From assembly GCA_046153015.1 (NCBI GenBank), contig JBJXGF010000156.1:1-26657 (forward strand): a stretch of DNA of 26,657 nucleotides, in the 5' to 3' direction. The position numbers and the translations under genes were made by a program. Source of the DNA: JBJXGF01 sp046153015 (lineage in GTDB: Bacteria > Actinomycetota > Acidimicrobiia > Acidimicrobiales > CAIXPF01). Under the pieces are notes generated by a model, which worked only from the letters and a program-made list of their open reading frames with translations, ran no database searches and was not told the origin of the DNA. Positions 21,108 to 26,657 of this stretch are shown piece by piece. The stretch's first letter is position 1, and every line of letters starts with the position of its first letter.

Positions 21108-21473
21108 GGCGAAGACCTCGCTGGCCACCAGCATCGACTCGCGCACGAGCGGCGCGCCCACATAGCCCGAGAGGTGGAGCAGCACCTCCACCAGCTCCTG
21201 CTGGGTCCAGCCCTGCCGCAGCGCCATCCGCAGGTGGATGGCGAGCTCGGGAAACCGGCCGGTCGACGCGTCGGACACCACGCAGACGAGCGTGCGGGTC
21301 TTCAGGTCGAGCCCGGGCCGGCTCCACAGCGCGCCGAACACGGTCTCGGTCGCCACGTCGATGAACTGCGCCATGACCGGGTCGCGGTACACCCCGGCGT
21401 CGGCGGAGGCCACGTAGTCCTCGCCGAGCAGCTTGCGGCGGATCGCCGCGCCCCGCTCGCCGAGCTCACTCAC
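21087..21473 (-). CDS. Carboxymuconolactone decarboxylase-family protein
   Basis: A 128-residue all-helical protein starts at GTG 21473. It has LDLKTRTLVCVVSDASTGRFPELAIHLRMALRQGWTQQELVEVLLHLSGYVGAP, the core of the CMD fold. The redox CxxC of the AhpD branch is absent, so a lyase or other catabolic role is likelier than peroxidase reduction. The histidine of the family (LAIHLRMAL) is present. It follows the CoA-transferase gene by 3 bp and should be co-transcribed with it. The reaction cannot be specified. Confidence 0.9.
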   Translation of the reverse strand: MSELGERGAAIRRKLLGEDYVASADAGVYRDPVMAQFIDVATETVFGALWSRPGLDLKTRTLVCVVSDASTGRFPELAIHLRMALRQGWTQQELVEVLLHLSGYVGAPLVRESMLVASEVFASAGAAE

Positions 21474-21476
21474 GGC

Positions 21477-22661
21477 TCACCCGATCACGGCCTTGAGCCG
21501 CAGCGCGTGCAGCTGCTCCTCCGACAGGCCGAGCTCGGAGGCCAGCACCTGCTCGGTGTTCTCGCCGAGCCCGGGCGCCATCGTGATCTCCACGTTCGAC
21601 TCCGACATGCGGGCCGGCCAGCCCAGGATCGGCACCTTGCCCAGCTCGGGATGGTCGAGCTCGTGCACAAACCCGCGCGCCACGAGGTGCGGGTCGTGGT
21701 GCAGCTCCTGGGTGTCGAGCACCATGCCGCAGGGCACGCCGGCGCCGGCGAGGGTCTCCATCGCCTCCTGCTTGGTGCGGCCCCGGGTCCACGCCTCGAC
21801 CTCGGCCTTGAGCGCGTCGCCGTTGGCGTCGCGGTCGCGGGCGCTGGCGAAGCGAGGGTCGTCGAGCAGGTCGGAGCGCCCGATGGCGGCGGCCATGTCC
21901 CGCCACATCCGGTCGGTCACGGCCATGACGTAGATGGCGTCGTTCCGCCCGCCCGGCGCGCACTGGTACAGGTTGAGCGTGGCCCCGCGGCCCGTCCCAG
22001 CCGGCGGGCTCGGCTTGCGGGCGAACGCGCCCCCGACCGCGATGCGGGTGCGCATGTAGTACGTCATCGCCTCCTGCATCGCCAGCTCGATCTGCTGGCC
22101 CTTGCCCTCGCGCAGCTTCTGCACGAACGCGGCGGTGATGGCCAGGGCGAGCTGCATGCCGGTGCCGACGTCGCCCATCGTGGGCCCCGGCGGCAGCGGC
22201 GGGCTGTCGGGCGTGCCGGTGATCGAGAAGGCGCCGGCCATCGCCATCGCGATGCCGTCGAAGCACTTGTAGTCGGCGTAGGGGCCTTCGAGGCCGAAGC
22301 CCTTCACCGAGGCGTAGATCACCCCGGGGTGGATGGCCCGGACGGCGTCGTAGTGGAGGCCGAGCTTCTCGGCCACGCCGGGCCCCCAGTTCTCGACCAT
22401 CACGTCGAACTTGGGGATCATCTCGAGCAGCAGCGCCTTGCCCTCGGGCGACTGCAGGTCGATGCAGACGGACTTCTTGTTGGCGTTCCAGTTGACGAAG
22501 TAGGGCGACCAGCTCCCGCCGATGCCGCGGCCCGGATCACCCACGCCCGGCTGTTCGACCTTCACGACGTCGGCCCCGAGCCACGCCAGCGCCTGGGTGC
22601 AGGACGGCCCGGCCTCGTATTGCGTGAGGTCGAGGATGCGCATGCCAGTGAGCGCGGCCAT
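21477..22661 (-). CDS. Class III (CaiB/BaiF) CoA-transferase
   Basis: A 394-residue protein starts at ATG 22661, overlapping the dehydrogenase stop (ATGA). The N-terminal Rossmann part has MRILDLTQYEAGPSCTQALAWLGADVVKVEQPGVGDPGRG and NANKKSVCIDLQSPEGKALL, both classic for the family. YADYKCFDGIAMAMAG holds the expected catalytic Asp (about residue 135), and VGTGMQLALAITAAF and GKGQQIELAMQEA follow. These enzymes move CoA between carboxylic acids (formyl-CoA transferase, carnitine CoA-transferase) or racemise 2-methylacyl-CoA. Substrate cannot be told from sequence. The operon partners suggest catabolism of a branched or hydroxylated carboxylic acid. Confidence 0.94.
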   Translation of the reverse strand: MAALTGMRILDLTQYEAGPSCTQALAWLGADVVKVEQPGVGDPGRGIGGSWSPYFVNWNANKKSVCIDLQSPEGKALLLEMIPKFDVMVENWGPGVAEKLGLHYDAVRAIHPGVIYASVKGFGLEGPYADYKCFDGIAMAMAGAFSITGTPDSPPLPPGPTMGDVGTGMQLALAITAAFVQKLREGKGQQIELAMQEAMTYYMRTRIAVGGAFARKPSPPAGTGRGATLNLYQCAPGGRNDAIYVMAVTDRMWRDMAAAIGRSDLLDDPRFASARDRDANGDALKAEVEAWTRGRTKQEAMETLAGAGVPCGMVLDTQELHHDPHLVARGFVHELDHPELGKVPILGWPARMSESNVEITMAPGLGENTEQVLASELGLSEEQLHALRLKAVIG

Positions 22662-23572
22662 CAGCCCTTCTCCTCCTCGGCCGGCCAGGCGCCGCGCACG
22701 ACGCGGTCGGCGAACTTCTCGTACTCCTTCACCGCGGCCAGCACGTCCTCGCCGGCGTACCCGTTGTCGCGATAGCGCTCGATCAGCTCCTTCGCCCGCA
22801 GCCCCATGGGGATGGTGGCGCCGAACTCCTCGGCCATCGCAGCGGCGAGGCCGATGTCCTTGGCGGCCAAGCTCATCGTGAAGCTCGGGGCCAGCCGGTC
22901 GCGCAGGATGGCGCGGGACCCGCCCCGCCACACCATGCTGTTGCCCGACCCGGCGGCGACGATGTCCTTCAACACCATCGGGTCGATCCCGGCCTTCGCC
23001 CCGAGGACGAGGCCCTCGCACACGCCCATCATGTTGATGAACGCCAGCATGTTGTTGACGAGCTTGGCGACGTTGCCCGCCCCCACGTCGCCGGCGTGGA
23101 ACACGTTCTCCCCGATGGCGTCGAGCAGCGGCTTGCAGTGCTCGAAGAGCGCCGCGTCTCCGCCCACCATCACCGCCAGCGTGCCGCGGCGGGCGCCCAC
23201 CACGCCGCCGCTCACCGGCGCGTCGAGGAAGCCGACGCCCTTCTCCTTGCACACCTCCGCCAGCCGGCGCACCACCGCCGGCGAGTTGGTGGACAGGTCC
23301 ACGACGGCGGCGCCGCTGGCCACGCCGGCGAGCACGCCGTCGGGCTTGGTCATGACCGACTCGACGTCGGCCGGCATCGGCAGCGACATGAACACCACCT
23401 CGGCCCCGGCCGCCGCCTCCTTCGCGGTGTCGACCCACTTTGCGCCGGCTTCGAGCAGGGGCGCCGCCGCATCACGGCGGATGTCGGTGACCACAACCTC
23501 GTGACCCGCCCGCACGACGTTCATGCACATGGGTCCGCCCATGTTGCCGACGCCGATGAACCCAACCCGCAT
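22661..23572 (-). CDS. 3-Hydroxyisobutyrate dehydrogenase-family NAD(P)-dependent oxidoreductase
   Basis: A 303-residue protein starts at ATG 23572 with a strong purine-rich ribosome-binding site (GAAGGGGG). The cofactor motif is GFIGVGNMGGPM (4-15). The substrate motif is FLDAPVSGGVVGARRGTLAVMVGG, and the catalytic Lys lies in GNVAKLVNN (about 170). Members oxidise beta-hydroxyacids such as 3-hydroxyisobutyrate, tartronate semialdehyde or glycerate-type compounds. Which one applies is unknown. It is first in the three-gene operon with the CoA-transferase and CMD-like protein. Confidence 0.94.
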   Translation of the reverse strand: MRVGFIGVGNMGGPMCMNVVRAGHEVVVTDIRRDAAAPLLEAGAKWVDTAKEAAAGAEVVFMSLPMPADVESVMTKPDGVLAGVASGAAVVDLSTNSPAVVRRLAEVCKEKGVGFLDAPVSGGVVGARRGTLAVMVGGDAALFEHCKPLLDAIGENVFHAGDVGAGNVAKLVNNMLAFINMMGVCEGLVLGAKAGIDPMVLKDIVAAGSGNSMVWRGGSRAILRDRLAPSFTMSLAAKDIGLAAAMAEEFGATIPMGLRAKELIERYRDNGYAGEDVLAAVKEYEKFADRVVRGAWPAEEEKG

Positions 23573-23603
23573 GCTGGCCCCCTTCCCCAGGAACGGGCCG
23601 AGG

Positions 23604-24122
23604 TTAGCCCGAGCCGGCGGCCTCGGCGCTCGCCGGCGCTCCGCTCTCCGCCACCGAGTGCTGGGGCGCGCCGTCCCACCATGCCTCGAGCGTCGAGCGG
23701 TGGCGTCCGTTGTCGAAGATCACCACGGCCGTCGACGCCGGCGGGCCCACGCTCACCCGGTAGCCGGGGTTCGGCGTGGCCCACACCACCTGCGCGCCCG
23801 CAGCGCCGTAGCGAACCGCGGCGCTTCCTCCGGCCACGCGAAAGGTCTGCACCGCCACCTCGCCCAGCCGAGCCGGCGGCGGCGTCGAGGCCGCCGGCCC
23901 GTCCCTCGGGGCGTCCGCCATGCTCGGGGGCGTGACCGACGAGGACGACGACGAGGATGAGGACGACGACGAGGACGACGACGACGAGCGTGCGCCGGAC
24001 GAGTCGCCCCGCACGCTGTGGTCCACGAAGCGGACGCCCTGCTGCACCGTGGCGGCCGCGCCAGCGGTGACGGCAAGCCAGAGAACCGCCAGCAACGCCC
24101 CGCGCGGCGCCCGCCCACCCAC
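23604..24122 (-). CDS. Membrane-anchored poly-serine protein, unknown function
   Basis: A 172-residue protein is read from GTG 24122, preceded by purine-rich AGAGAGGGCGGAG. Residues about 8-25 (GALLAVLWLAVTAGAAATV) form one membrane helix or an uncleaved signal. A run of 17 consecutive serines follows at about residues 46-62, then a Pro-rich linker and a C-terminal domain of about 80 residues (VQTFRVAGGSAAVRYGAAGAQVVWATPNPGYRVSVGPPASTAVVIFDNGRHRSTLEAWWDG). This suggests a small extracellular beta domain on a flexible serine stalk. It is divergent from the OmpR-type regulator, sharing an 87-bp region, and may be that system's target. I recognise no family. Confidence 0.7.
   Translation of the reverse strand: MGGRAPRGALLAVLWLAVTAGAAATVQQGVRFVDHSVRGDSSGARSSSSSSSSSSSSSSSSSVTPPSMADAPRDGPAASTPPPARLGEVAVQTFRVAGGSAAVRYGAAGAQVVWATPNPGYRVSVGPPASTAVVIFDNGRHRSTLEAWWDGAPQHSVAESGAPASAEAAGSG
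23937..23987 (-). repeat. TCG/TCC triplet repeat encoding 17 serines
   Basis: Seventeen serine codons in a row: mostly TCG, with TCC and a single TCA. Read on the plus strand it would give an Asp/Glu run, but the serine frame belongs to the gene with a membrane segment and matches the coding pattern around it. Length changes by whole codons would keep the frame. Confidence 0.85.
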
Positions 24123-24209
24123 TGTCTCCGCCCTCTCTCGCGCGGTCGGCGGCCGAACACGTCTGTCCGGGTACGCCGCGGCGCCGGGCGGAGCGTATCG
24201 TTCGTCGCC
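24123..24209. promoter_or_regulatory. Divergent promoter region between poly-serine protein and OmpR-type regulator
   Basis: The 87 bp separate the two starts. On the plus strand, TATCGT (24196-24201) lies 8 nt before GTG 24210, a leaderless-type -10. On the minus strand, TACGCT overlaps it (about 24197-24192) but is distant from GTG 24122, leaving a leader of about 60 nt. Autoregulation of both genes by the regulator would fit, but no direct repeat was identified. Confidence 0.4.
24196..24201 (+). promoter_or_regulatory. Probable -10 box (TATCGT) for leaderless OmpR-type regulator mRNA
   Basis: TATCGT fits TAnnnT and is 8 nt from GTG 24210. This spacing helps choose GTG 24210 over earlier in-frame starts. 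Confidence 0.5.
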
Positions 24210-24917
24210 GTGCCGTCGGTGTACGTCGTGGAGGATGACCACGCCATCCGAGCTGCGTTGTGCCGCACGCTGGCCGAGCGCGGGCACAGCGTCCGCTCGC
24301 AGGGGACCGCGCTGGGCGCGCTGGCCGAGATCCTCGCATGTCGCCCCGACGTGGTGGTGCTCGACCTCGGTCTGCCCGACCGTGACGGCGCCGAGCTCCT
24401 CCACATGCTGCGCGGGGTGAGCGACGTGCCGGTCGTCATCGCAACGGCGCGCGACGAGGACGCCGAGGTGATCCGCCTGCTCGACGCCGGCGCAGACGAC
24501 TACGTGGTCAAGCCGTTCTCGGCGGCGCAGATGGAGGCTCGGATCCGAGCCGTGCTGCGGCGCGGGCGGGCTGCTCGCCGGGAGGAGCGCGTGTGCGTGG
24601 GCGGGCTGGTGCTCGACCACCGCCGCCGCAGCGCCACGCTCGACGAGCGGGAGCTCGAGCTCACCCGCAAGGAGTTCGACCTCCTGGCGTACCTGGCTCA
24701 GCGGCCGGGGGAAGTCGTGTCGAAGCAGGAGCTGCTGGCCGAGGTGTGGCGGCATCCCTTCGGCGGAGGGGACAAGACGGTCGACGTGCACATCTCGTGG
24801 CTGCGCCGCAAGCTCGGCGAGACCGCAGCGACGCCCCGCTACCTGCACACGGTGCGAGGCGTCGGCGTGCGCCTCAACGCACCGCCCGAGACCTCGGCGG
24901 CCGGCTCGGCGCCATGA
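24210..24917 (+). CDS. OmpR/PhoB-family response regulator
   Basis: A 235-residue regulator from GTG 24210. The receiver has VVEDDHA (acidic pair), phosphoacceptor Asp52 in VVVLDLGLPDRDG, VVIATARDEDAE and VVKPFSA (Lys). The C-terminal winged helix is LTRKEFDLLAYLAQRPGEVVSKQELLAEVW through TVDVHISWLRRKL and YLHTVRGVGVRL. The ATG of the histidine kinase overlaps the stop (ATGA), so the pair is coupled. The kinase should phosphorylate Asp52. The divergent poly-serine protein is the nearest candidate target, by position only. Confidence 0.95.
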   Translation: MPSVYVVEDDHAIRAALCRTLAERGHSVRSQGTALGALAEILACRPDVVVLDLGLPDRDGAELLHMLRGVSDVPVVIATARDEDAEVIRLLDAGADDYVVKPFSAAQMEARIRAVLRRGRAARREERVCVGGLVLDHRRRSATLDERELELTRKEFDLLAYLAQRPGEVVSKQELLAEVWRHPFGGGDKTVDVHISWLRRKLGETAATPRYLHTVRGVGVRLNAPPETSAAGSAP

Positions 24918-26212
24918 GCGCCGCCCGGGCCGGGGGCATGCGCCGCCGCCTGATCGGCGTGTTCACCGCGATCACCACCATGGTGACGGTCGCCTTCGTC
25001 GTGCCGCTGGCGCTGCTCGTTCGCGACGTGGCCGAGGAGCGGGCGCTGGCCGCGGCGGCGTCCGATGCGGCGTCGCTCGCCCCGGCCGTCGCGCTGGCCG
25101 GTGAGGGGCCAGGCGACCTGGCCGCCGCGCTGACGCGGACACCGTCGGGACGCGCCGGTCGCGTCACAGTTTTCCTGCCGAACGGACAATCGATCGGCGA
25201 GGGCGTCCGGTCGGCCACCGTGGAACGCGCCCTGCTGTCGGGTTCGGTGGCCACCTCCACCGGCGGCGCCGCCGCGGAGGTGGCCACGCCGGTCGCGCTG
25301 TCGGACGGCGCCATGGCCGCCATCCAGGTGGTGCTGCCCGCCCGCGAGCTCGCACGCGGGGTGCGGGCGGCGTGGGCTGCGCTGTGTCTGGTCGGGCTGG
25401 CGCTGGTGCTGGCCGGGGTCGCGGTGGCGGATCGCCTCGCACGCGCGGTCGTGCGGCCCGCCGACCGGCTGGCGGGGGCGGCCCAACTGCTGAGCGCCGG
25501 CCAGCTCGACACTCGGCTCGTGGTGGACGGTCCGCGCGAGCTGGCCAGCGCCGCCGCCGCGTTCAACCGTCTCGCCGAACGGATGACCGAGCTGATCCAC
25601 GACGAACGCGAGCTCGTGGCCGACCTCGCCCACCGGCTGCGCACACCGCTCACCGCCCTGCGTCTCAACATCGACGCGGTGCGCGACCCCGCGGTGGCCG
25701 AACGTCTCGCGGCCGACGTGGAGACGCTCGACCGTACCGTGCGTTCGCTGATCGACGAGGCCCGCCGGCCGGTGCGCACCGGCGGCGGACCGACCGATCT
25801 GGTGATGGTGGCCAAGGAGCGGCTGGAGTTCTGGTCGGCCCTGGCCGAGGAGCAGCGCCGCCGCTGGTCCCTGCGCCTCCCCGACGAGTCCGCCCCCGTC
25901 GCGCTGGGCGCCGACGAGCTCGCCGCGATGCTCGACGTGCTGATCGAGAACGTGTTCGCGCACACTCCCGACAGCACGGGCTTCGCCGTGTCGCTGCAGG
26001 TGGACAACGGTTGGGCGGCGTTGACCGTGGCCGACGAGGGCCCGGGCTTCGGCGAGCTCGCGGTGCTCGAGCGGGGCCGCAGCGGCGGCCGCTCCACCGG
26101 GCTCGGCCTCGACATCGCCCGGCGGACCGCGCAGGCCGGCCAGGGCTCGCTCGAGCTGCGTTCGGGACGCGGAGGCGGCGCCGTCGTGCTCCGCCTGCCG
26201 ATCATGCGCTGA
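24914..26212 (+). CDS. OmpR-type sensor histidine kinase
   Basis: A 432-residue kinase from ATG 24914. An N-terminal helix (LIGVFTAITTMVTVAFVVPLALLV, about 12-35), an extracytoplasmic sensor of about 110 residues and a second helix (WAALCLVGLALVLAGVAVA, about 155-173) are followed by a HAMP-like linker. The HisKA box is LVADLAHRLRTPLTALRLN with His240. It has Arg where Glu is usual after the His, and this may influence phosphatase activity. The ATPase part has LIENVFAHTP (N box), ADEGPGFG and STGLGLDIARRTAQAG. The sensor has no recognised fold. A short hairpin and the next promoter follow the stop. Confidence 0.94.
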   Translation: MSAARAGGMRRRLIGVFTAITTMVTVAFVVPLALLVRDVAEERALAAAASDAASLAPAVALAGEGPGDLAAALTRTPSGRAGRVTVFLPNGQSIGEGVRSATVERALLSGSVATSTGGAAAEVATPVALSDGAMAAIQVVLPARELARGVRAAWAALCLVGLALVLAGVAVADRLARAVVRPADRLAGAAQLLSAGQLDTRLVVDGPRELASAAAAFNRLAERMTELIHDERELVADLAHRLRTPLTALRLNIDAVRDPAVAERLAADVETLDRTVRSLIDEARRPVRTGGGPTDLVMVAKERLEFWSALAEEQRRRWSLRLPDESAPVALGADELAAMLDVLIENVFAHTPDSTGFAVSLQVDNGWAALTVADEGPGFGELAVLERGRSGGRSTGLGLDIARRTAQAGQGSLELRSGRGGGAVVLRLPIMR

Positions 26213-26218
26213 GGTCCG

Positions 26219-26234
26219 GCCCGTCCGAACGGGC
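26219..26234 (+). terminator. Possible hairpin after the histidine kinase gene
   Basis: GCCCGT-CCGA-ACGGGC forms a 6-bp stem with a 4-base loop 6 bp after the stop codon. No T-run follows, so intrinsic termination is doubtful. A second weaker inverted repeat (GAACC/GGTTC) lies at about 26246-26262. Confidence 0.25.
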
Positions 26235-26296
26235 GTCGCCGGCCTGAACCCCCGGCCGGTTCGGGCGGGGGACGTCGCGTCCCGCTCGGGGAGGGC

Positions 26297-26302
26297 TAGC
26301 GT
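26297..26302 (+). promoter_or_regulatory. Probable -10 box (TAGCGT) for leaderless secreted protein mRNA
   Basis: TAGCGT fits TAnnnT and ends 7 nt before GTG 26310. No ribosome-binding site is evident between them. Confidence 0.5.
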
Positions 26303-26309
26303 TGACGTC

Positions 26310-26657
26310 GTGACTGTCCGGCGGAGAACGACGCGTCGCCTGCTCACCGCGGCAGCGGTCAGCAGCGCGGCTGCGGTCACGGCCAACGTGCTGGTGCTGC
26401 CCGGTCAGGCCGCGCTCGGCGGTGGGTTCTTCGGCACGTTCTCACCCGCGCCGGCCCCGCCCCCCGCCGCGCCTGCCGCCCTGGCGGCCGACGCGGCGCT
26501 GCCGTGGTGGACCGCCAACGGAGACCCGCGCTTCGTGCCGCTCGTGGAGGGCCAGCTTCCGGAGGGCCCACCGCCGCCGGCCCCGGCCCCGTACGTGCTC
26601 ATCCCCTACCCGGAGCCGCCCGAGCCCGAGCCCAGCCCCGAGGCGCGGCCCGCGCCC
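26310..26657 (+). CDS. Secreted proline-rich protein, N-terminal 116 residues (runs off right edge)
   Basis: The frame opens at GTG 26310 and reaches the window end with no stop. The first residues are basic (TVRRRTTRRLL), followed by an Ala/Val hydrophobic stretch (AAAVSSAAAVTANVLVL), as in a Sec or Tat-like signal peptide. After about residue 40 it is rich in Pro and Ala (PAPAPPPAAPAAL), with a short Trp/Asn segment (PWWTANGDPRFVPLVEGQLP) and then repeated Pro-Glu. This resembles wall-spanning or secreted linkers. No enzymatic domain is visible in the part present. It follows the OmpR-type kinase by 97 bp. Confidence 0.65.
   Translation, partial: MTVRRRTTRRLLTAAAVSSAAAVTANVLVLPGQAALGGGFFGTFSPAPAPPPAAPAALAADAALPWWTANGDPRFVPLVEGQLPEGPPPPAPAPYVLIPYPEPPEPEPSPEARPAP

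Noticed and set aside
23937..23990. Asp/Glu-rich plus-strand peptide in the triplet repeat
   Set aside because: The minus-strand serine frame continues into a membrane segment and a structured domain with normal codon use, while the plus-strand frame does not.
1..26657. tRNA, rRNA and riboswitch signals
   Set aside because: I looked for cloverleaf T-loop patterns in the gaps and c-di-GMP riboswitch-like sequence before the GGDEF/EAL gene and saw none. Reading by eye could miss short RNAs.

Overview
The window is very GC-rich and gene-dense. The gene set looks actinobacterial: an IdsA/GrcC-like prenyl synthase, a stand-alone LigD-type polymerase, a NarL-type and an OmpR-type two-component system, an ECF sigma factor, and several starts where a TAnnnT hexamer lies 7-9 nt before ATG/GTG (leaderless-type promoters). 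Acidimicrobiia is my best guess for the class, but this is inference. No rRNA, tRNA, CRISPR, transposase or phage gene was found.

Layout. 1-3488, minus strand: a tight cassette of a large FAD/NAD(P) oxidoreductase, a four-helix membrane protein, a kinase-like protein lacking its catalytic residues (probable pseudokinase), and the start of an FHA-family-like protein that runs off the left edge. 3602-4873, minus: a Tat-exported lipoprotein amidohydrolase. 4926-6048, plus: a lipid kinase gene preceded by four copies of a 32-bp repeat that appear to have split off a short leader ORF. 6107-7996: ABC exporter. 8042-10613: xseA-xseB-prenyl synthase, joined by 4-bp overlaps. 10753-12123: GGDEF/EAL protein. 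12417-14946: NarL-family kinase and regulator. 15092-17191: Fur-family regulator and release factor 3.

17202-18928, minus: TetR regulator and a calcineurin-like phosphoesterase. 19003-20094, plus: ECF sigma factor with a 162-residue partner. 20184-21107, plus: LigD-like polymerase, which converges on and overlaps a minus-strand catabolic operon (21087-23572: 3-hydroxyisobutyrate-dehydrogenase-like protein, class III CoA-transferase, carboxymuconolactone-decarboxylase-like protein). 23604-24122, minus: a membrane-anchored poly-serine protein, divergent from an OmpR-type regulator and its kinase (24210-26212). The window ends in the first third or so of a secreted proline-rich protein.

The most unusual signals are the pseudokinase/FHA-like/membrane/oxidoreductase cassette; a dispersed repeat (core TGAGCGMAGCGAA) that sits on or near gene starts and encodes the N-terminal peptide Ser-Glu-Ala-Asn-Arg; the split leader ORF it creates before the lipid kinase; and four 11-bp tandem repeats after the sigma-factor partner gene.
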